From: Gentiana macrophylla
Lineage: Eukaryota; Streptophyta; Magnoliopsida; Gentianales; Gentianaceae
DNA length: 64,000 nt
Assembly: GCA_026214975.1 (NCBI GenBank)
Contig: JAOBSW010000108.1
Location: 310,001 to 374,000, forward strand
Direction: 5' to 3'
Part shown: positions 11,538-24,129 of the stretch, piece after piece
Numbering within the stretch: the stretch's first letter is position 1
Layout: each line of letters opens with the position of its first letter
Notes under the pieces: model-generated
What the model was told of the DNA's origin: nothing
The model's input: only the letters and a program-made list of their open reading frames with translations
Database searches by the model: none
Made by a program: the position numbers and the translations under genes

Positions 11538-13094
11538 TTGGATGTTAAACGGATATCTTTTGTGCGAATTGGGATTGTTTGGGGTAGACTAGGCTTGAAA
11601 ATGGTTCATAAGAAAGCAGTCGTGAAGAGGTATGGTAAGGAAGTGGCCCAGGAGGCGGGGAAGAAGCGCAAAGAGATTGACCCAACCTTAGTTGATCCTA
11701 ACCAGGGTGTGAGTATCCGAGAACAACCCATAGAGCTACAGGCTACTTTGAGGGATGAACCAACCTCGGGATCGGAGACGGACGATGATATTCCTTTGGT
11801 ACGGATGCCTAGAGCTCAGAAAGGAGGATCATCATCTAGGGTTGAGGAGGTTGTAGAAGCTCCACGGGAAGATGAACCGGTTGACACTAGGGCTTCCCAA
11901 CCTAGGAAGAAACCCAAAACCGTACCTCCTATGCCTCTACCTCGTAGATTCGTGAATCCTAGGACTCACGATGCGAATAAACAACACTATTTCTCGAGGA
12001 CGATGTTGATTGAGAGGGCCACTTTGGAGGCAAAGGTTGATCCCGGGTTTGTCAAGATTTTAAGGGATCGGAAATGGGGAGCCTTGATGACGATCCCAAC
12101 TACCCCGGTCAATAGTTCCTTGGTTCGGGAATTTTATGCCAATTGTTCAGAAACCGACTTGGAAATGAAGGTAGTTGTGGTTCGTGGGGTCCAAGTTCCG
12201 TTTACACCGGAGGTGATCAATGCGTAGTATGGGTTGGCGGCTTTTGAAGGTCGAGATTACAAGGAGGAGATTGTACATAGGCAGAGTTTGGGGCAGGATC
12301 CCTTGGAGGAGTTGAGGCTGAGAGTTTGCCCGGATGTGGCTTGGACGTTGAGGCCGTGAGGAGACCGGAAGGAGTTGGTTACCACGACCTGGACGGAGGA
12401 TTGGAAAGTCCAGTGTCGGTTTATTCAGAGTCGGTCGTTGCCTAAGAACAACCTGACACATTTTCATATCGGTGACCTAGGCATGCTGTATGCATTGACG
12501 TTCGGCTTGAATGTGAATGTGGGACAGGCTTTGTATGACGAGATCTCGATCAATCAGAAGGTTTACACGCTGAGCTTGATCGTCCCCCACCTTATCCACA
12601 GTTTGTGTAGCGATGCCGGTGTGCCTGAGTATGGAGCCGATCACAAACCAAAGAACCCGAGGCCTATCTGAGAGAGAAGGTAAGCCTTCGGGTCGGCCTC
12701 GAGTCGAGGCACCACAGAGCCCGGTTCATCTTCGGCACCGCCTCAAGCATCTACACTTCCGCTTTATCGCCGCCGTCCGGATGCGGCTAAGTATGGCCAA
12801 CGAAGCAGCGGATTTGGCCTGGAGGACATCAGGACGTCTCAGAACAACATTTGGACAATTTTGAAGTGTATGAGTGAAGGCCGGCAGCCAAGGGATGACA
12901 GGATCTTCAGTCCGAGCGCCATTGATTACCATTTTTCTTTGGAGATCGAGCAGGCCATCGCCGATGTTCTTCACGAGTCTGAGTCTTCCGATGAGGAGCA
13001 GCCTGACTCCGTAGATAGGACTGCGGCACCACCTTCTGGACCTCCGGCTGATGATACTCCGGCTGATGATACTCCGGCCCCGGGGCAATCTTGA
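11538..13094 (+). pseudogene. Extra ORF of Element 1 (Athila ORF / plant transposon protein type)
   Basis: Located between integrase and the 3' LTR, where Athila elements carry an ORF sometimes called env-like. One frame runs through 11538-12227, 12375-12671 and 12861-13094. It has in-frame stops at 12225 and 12357, another at 12669 and a local shift around 12672-12860. The N-terminal part is basic then acidic. The conserved block (about residues 135-228) reads RRFVNPRTHDANKQHYFSR and FVKILRDRKWG, which I associate with the putative plant transposon protein family. The later block has HFHIGDLGMLYALTFGLNVNVG. The C terminus is acidic and proline-rich with a duplicated ADDTP unit. I see no signal peptide or membrane segment that would support an envelope role. 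Function unknown. Confidence 0.72.
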
Positions 13095-13513
13095 TTTCAT
13101 TTGTCTATTTTTCGATTTGCACTAGATACTATGATTGTATATTTTTGGCTACTTTTTATTACGTAATTCATTGTATTTCGTATTTGGCTACTGGTTATTT
13201 CTTCCGATGGATCATGTAAGCCATAAGGCACCAGTACTGTTATTTCTAGCTTGTTTCAACTTGTGGAAGTATTGGATGTTTTATATATTGGTATTATTCG
13301 TTTTTATTATCTCTTTCCATTCTGGTATAATTCCCCGTTTTCCCCGAGATGGTTCCGTGTTTGTCAAGTCGTGCAGGTATATTTTTAGCGGTTTTGTCGA
13401 GCTGCATTTTATGGTTACGAGTTTCCAGTGTCCCTATGTTGGCTCCGGCCTGACCGACGAGTCGTGTACCGGTTGCAATCAGCTAAGTCTTTTCCTTTTT
13501 CTTTCTTTCTGCA

Positions 13514-13553
13514 CAACATGAGGACATGTTGATTTTTAAGTGTGGGGGAGGGG
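13514..13553 (+). promoter_or_regulatory. Internal hairpin plus polypurine-like tract
   Basis: A perfect 7-bp stem CAACATG / CATGTTG with loop AGGA (13514-13531), then TTAAGTGTGGGGGAGGGG. The same module in Element 2 (minus, 25236-25197) has stem CAACTTG / CAAGTTG with the same loop, so one base pair has changed on both sides. It may act as a central priming site or an RNA signal; this is inference. Confidence 0.7.
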
Positions 13554-14543
13554 AATGTTCGGTATGTATCTACACATTTGCTTAATTCGTAATGTTTCTA
13601 TGCAAAATGAGCTAGAATTTTCGATATTTTTAGACATTTTTGTTTTTGTTTTGTCCCGAGTAGGCAATTCGATTCTATGTTCGATTATTTTTATAGTCAT
13701 TTAAGCTATATATCATATGTTAAGTTAGTTGTTTCACCTGAGATCGATTTTTCACGAGCCATAGTAAATGATGAGCTAATTTATAAAGTTATACCCCTTT
13801 GGACGAGTGATTTTTGATTATCTTATAAGTCTTGTGCTTAGTGCTACGTATATATCTTGAGATTTATGATAGTCTGTATTTAGATCCGGAGTATGATATA
13901 CTGTGAATATCTGAAGGTTTGAATGTGATAAGTAACACGTGACTTAATGTCAAACGAAAAAGTTGAAAAAATGAAGAATTATTGGGTGTGTCGAAAGCTG
14001 GTCGATGATTTGGGTGCGATAGGGTATACCACGTATATCCTATACCACTATGATGACTAAAAGCTCACGACAGTCAGAAAAAGTTGCCTTATGATTTGAG
14101 TAGGTAGGGTATATCTCGAATATCCTATTCTGCTATGACAGGGCAATAGCTCATTCTGATGTGTGTTTAAAAGTGAGAAAGTTAAATCAACTAATGAATT
14201 GTTATGAAATGAATATCATACTAAGTTATCGTCTATCTTATCCCCAGTAGAAACTGATAGATATGCTGTAGGGATTATCCTCTGAGTATTTCAGAAAGGC
14301 CCTAGATATGTTCTATCATCCTTTTCGGGATATGTCACGTTTGTAGGGTACGCCTTATGAGTGTCATTTATCGCTGGTTTACGAGGGGGTATTAGCTAGT
14401 TTTGCTTCGAGTTTCTCAAGTTTGGATTTAGTGGAAGTTTTCTATGGCTTTGCACACACACAATGGTGAACCTCTGATTTATTGGATCTATGTTATATTT
14501 TCTGGGATGTCTATCTTTGTCTCGAGCCCTAATTCTCGTCTTG

Positions 14544-14582
14544 TTTTGCTCGGGACGAGCAAAAGCTTAAGTGTGGGGGAGT
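14544..14582 (+). promoter_or_regulatory. Terminal hairpin and 3' polypurine tract
   Basis: A 9-bp stem TTTTGCTCG / CGAGCAAAA with a GGA loop (14544-14564). It is followed at once by CTTAAGTGTGGGGGAGT, which abuts the 3' LTR. The purine run is the expected plus-strand primer. Element 2 has the same stem with loop GGG (24146-24166, minus). Confidence 0.85.
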
Positions 14583-16131
14583 TGTTAAGGGTGATTTTGT
14601 ACGGTTTATAACGCTATATTTATGATAATTTCCCCCATATTTGTATGAATTTGCATAAGAAACGTGTGTTTAATGAAAATATTGAGTAAATGATATTTTA
14701 AAAGAGTTAACCGCAAAATATGTTGATTTATGTGCTTTAATTATGTTTTTACGATTATTTGAGCGATATTACATTTTGCGATATTTTTATATGATATAGA
14801 TACATTTTTCAAGGCTCAAATGATGATCAAAAGGAGATAAGAGTCGAAATATAGGTTGATAAAAGAGATAATGAAGGAATTGACGGAAAGAAAAGAGATA
14901 AAGATCAAAGAAATCAAGATTCGATCGTTTGGACTGGCGTCCAGAATCTCCGTCCAGTGGACGGGCGTCTAATGAAGTGAACGAGCGTCCAGGGATGGGA
15001 AGTTGATTCAGGAAGTTTGGACGCTGGAGTGGACGCTGGATGGACGAGCGTCTGGTCATGACTCGGCTCGATTCGAAGTTCTATTGAAGAGTGGACGGGC
15101 GTTCACCCTATCCAGACGGGCGTCCGGTAGCCGACTTAGCAGGACCGACTTAGAAATCTATAAATAGGCGGCTGTTTCTCAACCCAAAACATACCATACA
15201 CTCATTATTCAAAACCCTAAACCTAGGGGCGGCTCTAGGCTGCGTTTTTCTTCCTTTTTATTCCAGTTTTTATGCACTTTAGTTTAGATTAAAGCTAGTT
15301 ACTTTTTATGCACTGTTTCTGCAAATTTGAGTTGCTAAGGATGTTCAGAGGCTAAAAGCTTCATCAAACGAGAATTGTGAAGCCATCCAACAATTGTTGA
15401 TTTCGTTTTCATCGATTATACTGTGAGTTTTTATTAAAGGTTGTTTCTTATTCGTGTTTATTATGTTTAAATTGCTCTTATGTCGGAAGATATGCATGTG
15501 TTGATTGTTTATTGTTGATGGAAATCTTAATAAACCTTATATCACCATGGATAAGAATAGTAATTTGAATCTATCATAACGGAAGTTAGTAGGTTTAATT
15601 GCTAGATTATAAACGTAAAGTTTGCACCTTTGGTTAGAAAACGCGTTAATCTTGCATTGGAAAATAATAGATTAATAGATGAACTTTCTAAGGAATTAGG
15701 GTTCATGTTTAGATAAGGTGAATCACAACCTAGATAAAAACCACAATATAATCGAGATAGGAAATCAATGCATGTTGGATAGGTGGATCAATCCTCGTTT
15801 GTTCGTTACACACTTGATTTAAATCCCTAGAACTTGAATTTGTTTAATTAGTTTATTTATATTTGCATCTTAGATTAGTTTCGTTAGAGGTTCGCAACCC
15901 GTATCCTTCCTAGCTTTGGATTATATCCTCTGTCTAGTTTTATTTCCAGTTTGTTCTATTTGCTGTTTAGTTTAGTTTCGTGACATAGTTTAGGTTAGAC
16001 AAAAACTAGAATCACAATTGTTTAGTTCCCCGTAAGATCGACCCGGCATTAACCACTATTACTACGATCCTTATACTAGAGGTTAACCGGATTATTACTT
16101 GTTTAGTTTGTGTTAATAAAATCCGTGGACA
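14583..16131 (+). repeat. Element 1 3' LTR
   Basis: 1,549 bp, TG...CA, TATAAATA at 15159-15166. Collinear with 1769-3308 at about 98% by eye. The end GGACA meets the target duplication GCCTC at 16132-16136. Confidence 0.95.
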
Positions 16132-17015
16132 GCCTCCTTAGATAGTTCACATCTTCAGTGTTGGTTACTTCAACTTCTGGAACATTTTCAACCTTTTCAA
16201 TGCGATCTTGCATGCCATCTATTTTCTTGTTCATTGTCAACAATTGGTATAAGATCTTTGGAGAAGTATCTTCTTCAAATACTCCTTCAGCTACCTTTAC
16301 ATTCTCAATTTGATGTGTTCCCCATTGGCTTGTAAGCACTATTTGTTCCAACTTTTCTTCGGCTTCTTCAGGTGACAAGAACGCAAAACATCCATTGCTC
16401 GATGCTTCACTCTCATTTGTTCACTTGGCCACAATCCGTGATAGAAACTATGCATTCGTACGGGCGAAATGATATCATGGTAAGGACATCTCCATTGTGC
16501 TTCCTTAAACCTTTCTCAACCTTCTTCGAAGGTTAGGGCTGGTTTTTGCTTGAAATTCATCATGTCTTGTCTCATCTATAGTGACTTCCCAGGAGGGCAG
16601 CACTTGTTCATAAATTTCTACAGCAGATCGGTCCAAGTTTGGATCGATCTAGGTGCTAGAGACAATAACCAAATATTTTCCTTGTCCTTCAACATGAATG
16701 GGAACAACTTCAGCTTAATGTTGTCTTCACGTACCCCGGCTAGTTTGACAGTGCTAACTATCTCCAAGAAGTTGGTGATGTGTACACTAGGATCTTCATT
16801 CGGCACTCTACGGAAAGTAGTGTAATTGGTCACTATATGTATCACATTTGTCTTGGGTGAAAGATCTCAACCGCATTCTCTAGCTGCACAATCACTGGTA
16901 TGAATTTCTCAATCATAGGCATTGCATAACTCTGTAGAGTTCTTCTATCAGCTTGTACCACAACTTCTTCTCCATTTCATCCTCCATTGACACTGTTTTG
17001 TCTATTCTGCACCAT
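16132..17015 (-). pseudogene. gag: B1 gypsy gag, N-terminal and central part
   Basis: Minus-strand gag of the B family. Proposed start ATG at 17015. The central frame 16845-16618 has DPSVHITNFLEI, EDNIKLKLFPFMLKDK and IQTWTDLL, the capsid signature of Athila/Tat-type gag. After a frameshift and gap, 16378-16132 reads EKLEQIVLTSQWGTHQIENVKV and a helical segment. It then breaks at Element 1 and resumes at 1768. The last residues of the short ORF reaching 16103 come from the Element 1 LTR. The B2 copy (44701-44089) shows the same gag without this interruption. It carries multiple stops near 16850-16975. Confidence 0.85.
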
Positions 17016-17523
17016 TGTGTTTTCTATATCCTCCAAATGTGGAATCTCCTCTTCCTTCTCATTGTGATCTCCTTCGTGTGAACTCACATCGTCTGCCAGC
17101 CTAACAGTTTTCTCTTGAGCTTCCTTTCTCTTTTGTCTAGCAAACGTTTCGAGCTCAGGTATGAATCTCTTGAGTTTTGTTGCTGAACTTCGTGTAGCGT
17201 ACTACAAGACACAAAAATAATAGAAAAAAGTTAGTGACTTGCCTCAGCAGCTGTTGCACTTGCCTGGTAGACTCAAAATACAGACTCTGACTACTGACTC
17301 GACGCTGAACTAACAGAACCGATTCTACTGAATCTGGAATGCTCGATTAATTGTGGGTAACCCATGATTATTCGGGTTTGATTTTTTCAAAATTCAATCA
17401 AAACTGACTCTGTACGACTCCAGTATAAAAAAAGACAATAAACAGACTCAAAATTTACAGACACTCAATCTTAAATAAAAAGTATTCTTGGCACGAGTCC
17501 CCGGCAACGGAACCACAAAGTCT
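17016..17523 (-). other. B1 leader with degraded tRNA-Asp primer site
   Basis: Noncoding leader between gag and 5' LTR. CCCCGGCAACGGAACCA at 17499-17515 differs by two bases from the intact Element 2 site at 27011-27027, and lies 8 bases from the LTR end. The short ORF at 17448-17723 runs across leader and LTR and is not a gene. Confidence 0.75.
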
Positions 17524-18952
17524 TGATGGCGTGCAAAGAACTCGCTAGCAATAAGAATAGGTCTATCATAGTGGCACTCTCGAGTCAAGGTCAAATCCCA
17601 CAGAGACTCGTAAGAATGCAAATCTTTGAGATTGAGCTTGTTACGGATACGGTCTACGACCAACCATAATATAGACAGAAGTAAAATTGGTGCCATCAAA
17701 CAAACTAGATTATGCAAGTTCAAACGGAGCAGACAAGAGTTTCTAAGGCATTAGTCTAATTTTGAGTGATCAGTTATTCCCCTCATAACATGCGATAGTC
17801 ATCCTCGTTGGAAAATTTTAATTCATTCACAGCTACGGGTGCAACTCCTAACCCTGTCTACTTCTATTGTAAGGACAGCAGTCAATCTATACACAACAAA
17901 CCTTCTTCATTGGTTGTATGAGTACATACGCAAAAAGATCTAGAGTTGCCGGCTCAAGACCGAAAACCTCCCTAGGCACCTATCGACTTTGACTAGCATT
18001 TTCCTAAGGATCCATCAAGACAATGTCCTAATTAACACTTCACTAACAGTCCTTCGTGATAATTTTTTGATGACTTTTGAATAGTTTTTCAGGCTACTAA
18101 CATGTAAATTAAATTTGTCGATCAACATAGCTGGTGCCGATTATCATGAACTAGTAATTTACTAAGTATTCAGATCTAGCGATATAGAAGTAACAGATCT
18201 GAAGAACGCAATCACTACTTCAAGCTTTTTTCACCAACGAATCAGATCTATACATACATGGGGTAAAATAAGCAAACTACTACATAATTAAACTAAATAA
18301 ACAATCAAAACATACTAGTCAAATAGAACAATGACAGATCTACATCTTGGAAAATACATAAAATCATACCCTCTAAGAGGAGTGTAGATCTCCCTCGGTT
18401 CTCATCCGATGAGGTGAATCCGTCGTCTCAGCGACTAGAACTCATAAAATAAGAACAAAGAACTTTTATTGCATAAACTTGTAAATTTTTTAGGTACATT
18501 AAATTCTAAGGCGAGGCCTCTTATTTATAGCTAAATAAACAGACTTAGAAACACCTAGAACTACCCCTCATCCAAGAAAACAATTTTCAGAAGATTCTGG
18601 ACTCTCGGTAAATCGGCGGTCTCTCCCGATTAATCGAGGGTATTTTTGTCCTTTTCTTTCTACCGACTGCTTGGAAGGTTCTGGAATACCATAGGCCTAA
18701 CACTTTCATTCAGTCCACTCTAGAATAGTCAAAATGTTTAACCCAATATTTTGAATCCTGAAAATAATCAAATAATGCATGAAATAATATCGAATAATGG
18801 AAAATAAACGTTTAATGCAAAATACTTGACTCGTGAACCCGACATATGACATTCAGCTTAAATGGTTCATAAATATAGGTCGAAACAACTATTTTTAGCT
18901 CATAATGGATAGAATGTTGATACCGTAGGATAGACTATTTTAAGCGTCATCA
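17524..18952 (-). repeat. B1 5' LTR
   Basis: Minus strand: starts TGATGACGCTT at 18952 and ends GCCATCA at 17524 (1,429 bp). TATAAATA lies at 18529-18522 (minus). It is collinear with the broken LTR of B2. Its outer end abuts GGTAC, which belongs to a copia protease codon run (W-Y-I-D-S-G) at 18953 onward, so B1 inserted in copia element C. Confidence 0.85.
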
Positions 18953-20312
18953 GGTACATAGACAGTGGATGTTCCATACATATGACAGGCAACAAGGGAT
19001 GGCTGGCTGAATTAAAAGCTTTTGATGGACCCAAAGTTGCCTTTGGAGGCAAAGAAAACCCCGGAAATATTAAGGGGGAGGGCACCATGAAGAAGAACAA
19101 TCTGAAGATTCAGAATGTGGCATATGTCAAGGGATTGAATTTCTATCTATTAAGTATCAGTCAATTCTGTGACAGAGGCTACAATGTGCACTTCAGCAAA
19201 AAAGGATGCAAAGTAATTCACAATCAAACCAGCACAGTTGTACTTATAGGAAAGAGAGAAGACAACCTTTATGTGGTAGATTGGAGGACAACAAAAGCAT
19301 AAACATGTCTGCTTGTCAAGAGTAAACAATCACATAGCTTTTGGCACAGAAGACTGAATCATCTAAATTTCAAGACCATCAACAATCTGCCAAAGAACAA
19401 GTTAGTAGAAGGCTTACCCTACATCACATTCAAGAAGGAAAGTCTCTGTGATGGATGTCAAAAAGGGAAACAGATCAAGAGTTCTTTCAAGTCAAAGCCA
19501 CTTCAATCAACAACAAGGATCTTACATCTCTAACATATGGATATTTTGGACCAGTCACACCAGTGAGTGTAAGTGGAAAAAAGTACACTTTATTAGTGGT
19601 TGATGACTTTTCAAAGTTCACCTGGACTATTTTTATGAACAAAAAAAAAGAGAAAACTCAAGAAGCTGCCAGATTTATTGAGAAGAATTAAGAATAAAAA
19701 GGAGTTGAAGATCATCAAAATAGGATCAGATGGAGGCACGAAATTTCCGAATGAAGTAATCAGAACTTACTGTGAAGAAAATGGTGTACTACATGAACTA
19801 TCAGCAGTAGGAACTCCACAACAAAATGGAGTAGCAGAAAGAAGAAATAGAACACTCAAGGAAGCTGTCAAAACCATGATAGCAGAAGCAAGTTTAGCAA
19901 CGAGATTTTGTGTTGAAGCAGTAAACACAGCATGTTATACTCAAAACAGATCCATCATTAATAAACATCAGGGAAAAAACCCTATGAAATATGGAATGGA
20001 AGAAAACCTAACATATCACATTTGCACAAGTTTGGATATAAATGTTTTTTTTAACAGGAATCAGCTATATACTTTTGTGGAAAAAGCTGATGAAGCAATA
20101 TTTATGGGATATTCATATACCGGCAAAGCCTTCAGAGTACTAAACAAAAGAACTTTGGTGATTGAAGAATCAATTCATGTAGTGTTTGATGAACCAAACA
20201 CTAGTTGTGAAGACTTACACACTTTTGAAGAACAAGCTGCACAAAGACAAGTCTATATGGATAAAACAGTACCAGCTACAATTCTGAATCACTATTTTGA
20301 TAATCAAGATTA
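18953..20312 (+). pseudogene. pol: Copia element C pol, part 1: protease end, pre-integrase, integrase
   Basis: Begins at the protease active-site segment YIDSGCSIHMTGNKGWL. Everything upstream is displaced by B1. The pre-integrase zinc region has HRRLNH and C-x2-C in LCDGCQKGKQ. The integrase core has DIFGPVTPVSVSGKKYTLL, GSDGGTKF and TPQQNGVAERRNRTLKE, so the three acidic positions are visible. Breaks: TAA at about 19300, TAA at about 19537 and a frameshift near 19678-19690. The end (MGYSYTGKAFRVLNKRTL) is the usual copia integrase C-terminal motif. Closely similar in order and motifs to element E. Confidence 0.9.
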
Positions 20313-22041
20313 AATGCCAGCTGCTACAATAGAGCCACCAACATAAACTCAAGAAGCTGATGCACAACAAGGAACAGAAGAAGCACCAGAACAAGCACAA
20401 CTTCAACCAGATTTAAATTGGCTCAAAGATCATCCAGAATAACAAGTCATTGGAGATGTTCATACATGTGTTAGAACCAGAAGACAACTGGAAAGCATGC
20501 TCACTTGTTTTCTATCATAGGTGGAACCTAAAACAATAGATGAAGCAATCCAAGATGATGTTTGGTTTACATAATGCAAGAAGAACTCAATGAATTTGAA
20601 AGAAATGATGTATGGGAACTTGTTGATAGACCAGACATGGAAAACATCATTGGAACAAAGTGGGTGTTTAGAAACAAGATGGATGAACAAGGAGCAATAA
20701 TCAGAAACAAAGCAAGACTAGTTGCAAAAGGATATTCTCAAGCAGAAGGCATAAATTATGATGAAACCTTTGAACCAGTAGCAAGATTGGAAGCAATCAG
20801 ACTTTTTCTAGCCTTTGCAGCTCACAAAGACTTCAGAGTCTATCAGATGTTTGTAAAGATTGCATTTATAATTGGACTCATAGAAGAAGAAGTGTATGTG
20901 GAACAACCACCTGGATTCCAGATCAAAGGAAAAGAAGATAAAGTATACAAGCTCAAAAAGACATTATATGGACTCAAACAGGCCACTAGAGCCTGGTATG
21001 AGACACTGTCACATTTCCTGATCAACAATAGATTCAGCAAAGGAATCATTGACAAGACTCTTTTCAAACTAGAACATAGAAGAAGCACTTTGCTAGTTCA
21101 GATCTGTGTAGATGACATCATTTTTGGATCCGAAGATGAAAAGATGTGTGAAAATTTGCAAATCTGATGAAAATCATATTTCAAATGAGTATGATGGGAG
21201 AGCTCAACTGCTTCCTTGGTTTACAAGTGAAACAGATGAAAGATGGGATCTTCATCAATGAGAAAAGTATACAAAAGACTTAATCAACAAGTATGGTATG
21301 GACACTAGTGGAACTTCTGAAACACCAATGTATGCAATAATTATACTTGGAAAGGATGAAAATGGGAAGGATGTTGATCAAAAGTTATACAAAGCAATCA
21401 TTGGATCTCTACTCTACCTAACTGCAAGCAGACCTGATATAGCATTTGCAGTAGGAGAAAGATTTCAAGCTGAACCAAAGGAATATCATTTGTTGGCAGC
21501 TAAGAGAATCATCAAATATTTGAAGCACACAATCAATGTGGGAATTTGGTATCCAAAAGATGGAGGATTCAAATTGATATCATAATCAGATTCAGACTAT
21601 GCTGGATGTAAAATTGATAGAAAAATCACTTCATGATCTTGTCAGATGCTAGGCAGTAGACTAGTATCATGGTTTAGTAAAAAGCAAAATTCGATATCTA
21701 CCTCAACAGTTGAAGCAGAATATATAGCAGTAGGCAGCTGTTGTGCACAAGTACTGGGAATCAGACAACATCTAAGAGACAATGAAATAGAAGAGAAGAC
21801 AATTCCAATCATGGGTGATAACACAATGCAATATCAATTACAGAGAATCAAGTGCTTCACTCAAGAACAAAGCACATTGATGTGAGACATCATTTTATCA
21901 GAGATCATGTGGAGAAAAGAGATGTAATTTTGAGATACATATCAACAAAAGATCAATTGTCTTATATTTTCACAAAACCTCGCAGTCATGAATGATTCTG
22001 CAAGTTACGAACTGAATTGGGGATGATTGAAATTGATTAAG
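20313..22041 (+). pseudogene. Copia element C pol, part 2: reverse transcriptase and RNase H
   Basis: A linker (20313-20561) with two stops leads to RT (20562-21167): [37 protein letters not shown] and [12 protein letters not shown]. Two key changes are seen. The Asp of the [12 protein letters not shown] motif is Phe here ([12 protein letters not shown]). The YVDD box is CVDD. RNase H follows (about 21298-22041, with stops and shifts): SRPDIAFAVG, SDYAGCKIDRK, SISTSTVEAEYIAVGSCCAQ and an ending like RTELGMIEID. The protein could not work as it stands. Confidence 0.9.
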
Positions 22042-22141
22042 TTACAAGGAGCAGCTAACTAGAGTAATTAGTGGAGTGACTTCACCAGCTGTCTGAACCT
22101 TTACGACTTTGGGTGCGCTCACTTGGTAGGTAAGGCATTGG

Positions 22142-22657
22142 TGTTGGAATAGTGTCCTAAACCCAATCAGGTTGGACCGGATCCGACCGGGTCGGATCAT
22201 TTCTACTATTTCTTTAAGTTTATACATATGTTAAATGGCTTTTATGTTGTCATATATCTGTTCTTCTAAAGAACCAATTATGAATTGTTATATGATAACG
22301 TCCTTAGTATTAAACTGTGATAGAGAAACCATGACAGGCGATTATGGTTGATGAGATCTCTAATCACTTTAATAAGTTTGATACTTAAATGTCTCTAGGC
22401 TGATGTACTATTAAACAGGGCATTGATAGTATAAACAGACTAGCACGTATTAGATGTCTTTTGTCTTCAAGGGCAGGGATAGATCTCGTCTATCAAAGTG
22501 TAAAGACACTTGGACTGTACGTGGATGTGTATTAGAGAATGCGTACGTTAGACTGACCCACTTACACGGATAAGTGTCACACTATGTGACGGTTGTGTAA
22601 TTATCCTTAAGACCGGAGTCTTCACGGCATCACGGTGTGGATTGTCATGCTTTGACA
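22142..22657 (+). repeat. Element 3 5' LTR, first part
   Basis: Matches 35355-35875 of the 3' LTR. It stops at TGACA, where Element 2 enters; the match resumes at 28496. Confidence 0.95.
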
Positions 22658-24129
22658 TGTTGGAGGATTTTGCATCATAAAAACAAAAGAAAATTTATAA
22701 ACCTATACTTAACATGCAAACTAACTCCTAACCGACCAAATATCGGGTAGTTGATAGCATAGTAGGGTAAGTACAGGGTCGATCCACAGGGAATTGGGAT
22801 GTTGAATCTAATTTCAATAATTCCTTTTGATTGTTACTTAGGAAAATCGAATAAATGAAAGACCAAATAAAAAAAACGAAAGAGCAATTAAAATAAATCT
22901 AACCTACGAAATAAAATAACACAACCTAAACTAAACTAAAGATACATGGGATCAAACAGTGCACAAACCAAGTGATTTCAATCCTAGTTCATCTCATGAT
23001 TTTAATTCAAATTGTGGTTTCACCTTTACACGAGATACAAATCCCTAATTCCTTAGTGAATTTAATCTCAAGCTATGGATTCCTAATTCCTTAGTGAGTC
23101 CAATTTATCAATCTCTCATCTTCCGAATGTTGAGATCGATTTACCAAACAAAACTTGGTGTAGATTCAGGTTAACTCTCGTATTTTAGAATCTAACAACC
23201 TAGATAATTAACCAATTAATTTGTCACATAATTAATGATTAAAGATCCTATCTTTCTATGGTGATCTAGTCTACGCAACTTCCGTATGTTGTAAACGTAT
23301 CAATAGCAAAATCGATCTCTCGATCTAATTCACATCATAGCATCAAAATCATAGAACGATACAAAATAAATTAAAGATCATAAAAAGCGAATAAGGACTG
23401 AATAAATTAAATAAATAAACTCACGTAGTTTGGTACATGATCGAATCCATGAATCGAAAACGGAAGAAAACGACATCCTAATCTAACCCGGATCACCCGA
23501 GCACAAGGCTCGGGTGACCGCCTAAAAAAAGCCATGTTGCGCCGGCTGCTGTGAGAATTGCGGCTGAATGAATTGTGTTATTAGGGTTACAAGTCGCTGC
23601 TTTTTATAGAGGAGTATGTCAAATTTGGAATAAGTCAATTTGGGACATATTTATTGGAATAAAACTTCTAAAATTCATATCTTGAGTTGTAGACCTACAA
23701 AAATTATGATCCGAATGTCATAAAAAGCTCTCGGAAAACTCTACAACTTTCATTCAGGACTCTTCTTGAGAAAATGCCTTTTGACTAGCCCGTCAGTATT
23801 ACGAGTCGTTTTGGATTTTCCCAAGCTTTATTTCATCTTCATCCTCTTGTATCTCTTTCTTTCCTTTTTAATCTTCAATCAAACATCATTTAGACCTCTT
23901 CCATTCCACATTTGTGCACCTAAAAGATGACAAAACCGAGCAAAACGTAAAACCATACAAAATAGATAATAAAACCACGATATTTACTCGATTTTGCATT
24001 TTAACTATTCAAAACGTCATTTGCTCAATTAATCGATTATAAGCTCGAATTCTACGAAAAACATCCATATATGGGGAATATTGATATAAAATATATCCTT
24101 ATAAAACACTACAAATTGACCCTTAACAA
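22658..24129 (-). repeat. Element 2 3' LTR
   Basis: 1,472 bp, collinear with 27032-28490 at about 97% by eye. Minus-strand TATAAAAA at 23608-23601. Confidence 0.93.

Larger units (their letters stand above)
13095..14582 (+). other. Structured 3' noncoding region of Element 1
   Basis: About 1.5 kb without coding evidence. It contains an internal hairpin plus polypurine module (13514-13553), two TAGGGTAT-type stem-loops (14020-14042 and 14105-14127) and the terminal hairpin plus polypurine tract (14544-14582). All of these have counterparts in the same order in the 3' region of Element 2, which argues for function. Confidence 0.75.
1769..16131 (+). mobile_element. Element 1: near-complete Athila-like Ty3/gypsy retrotransposon (14,363 bp)
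   Basis: Two LTRs (1769-3308 and 14583-16131) bound an internal region with primer site, gag, protease-RT-RNase H-integrase, a further ORF, a long 3' noncoding region and a polypurine tract. LTRs start TGTTAAGGGT and end GGACA. The flanks are GCCTC at 1764-1768 and GCCTC at 16132-16136, a perfect 5-bp target duplication. I count about 30 differences between the LTRs by eye (about 2%), including one 10-bp indel near 15070, so insertion is fairly recent. It lies in the gag of B1. Domain order with integrase last, no chromodomain, DLGAS and FMDD motifs place it in the Athila/Tat branch. Stops and frameshifts in gag and pol mean this copy is not autonomous. Confidence 0.95.

Noticed and set aside
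11222..11548. Hydrophobic ORF as a possible envelope transmembrane protein
   Set aside because: Overlaps low-complexity T/G-rich sequence. It is in a different frame from the conserved extra ORF and has no signal peptide logic.
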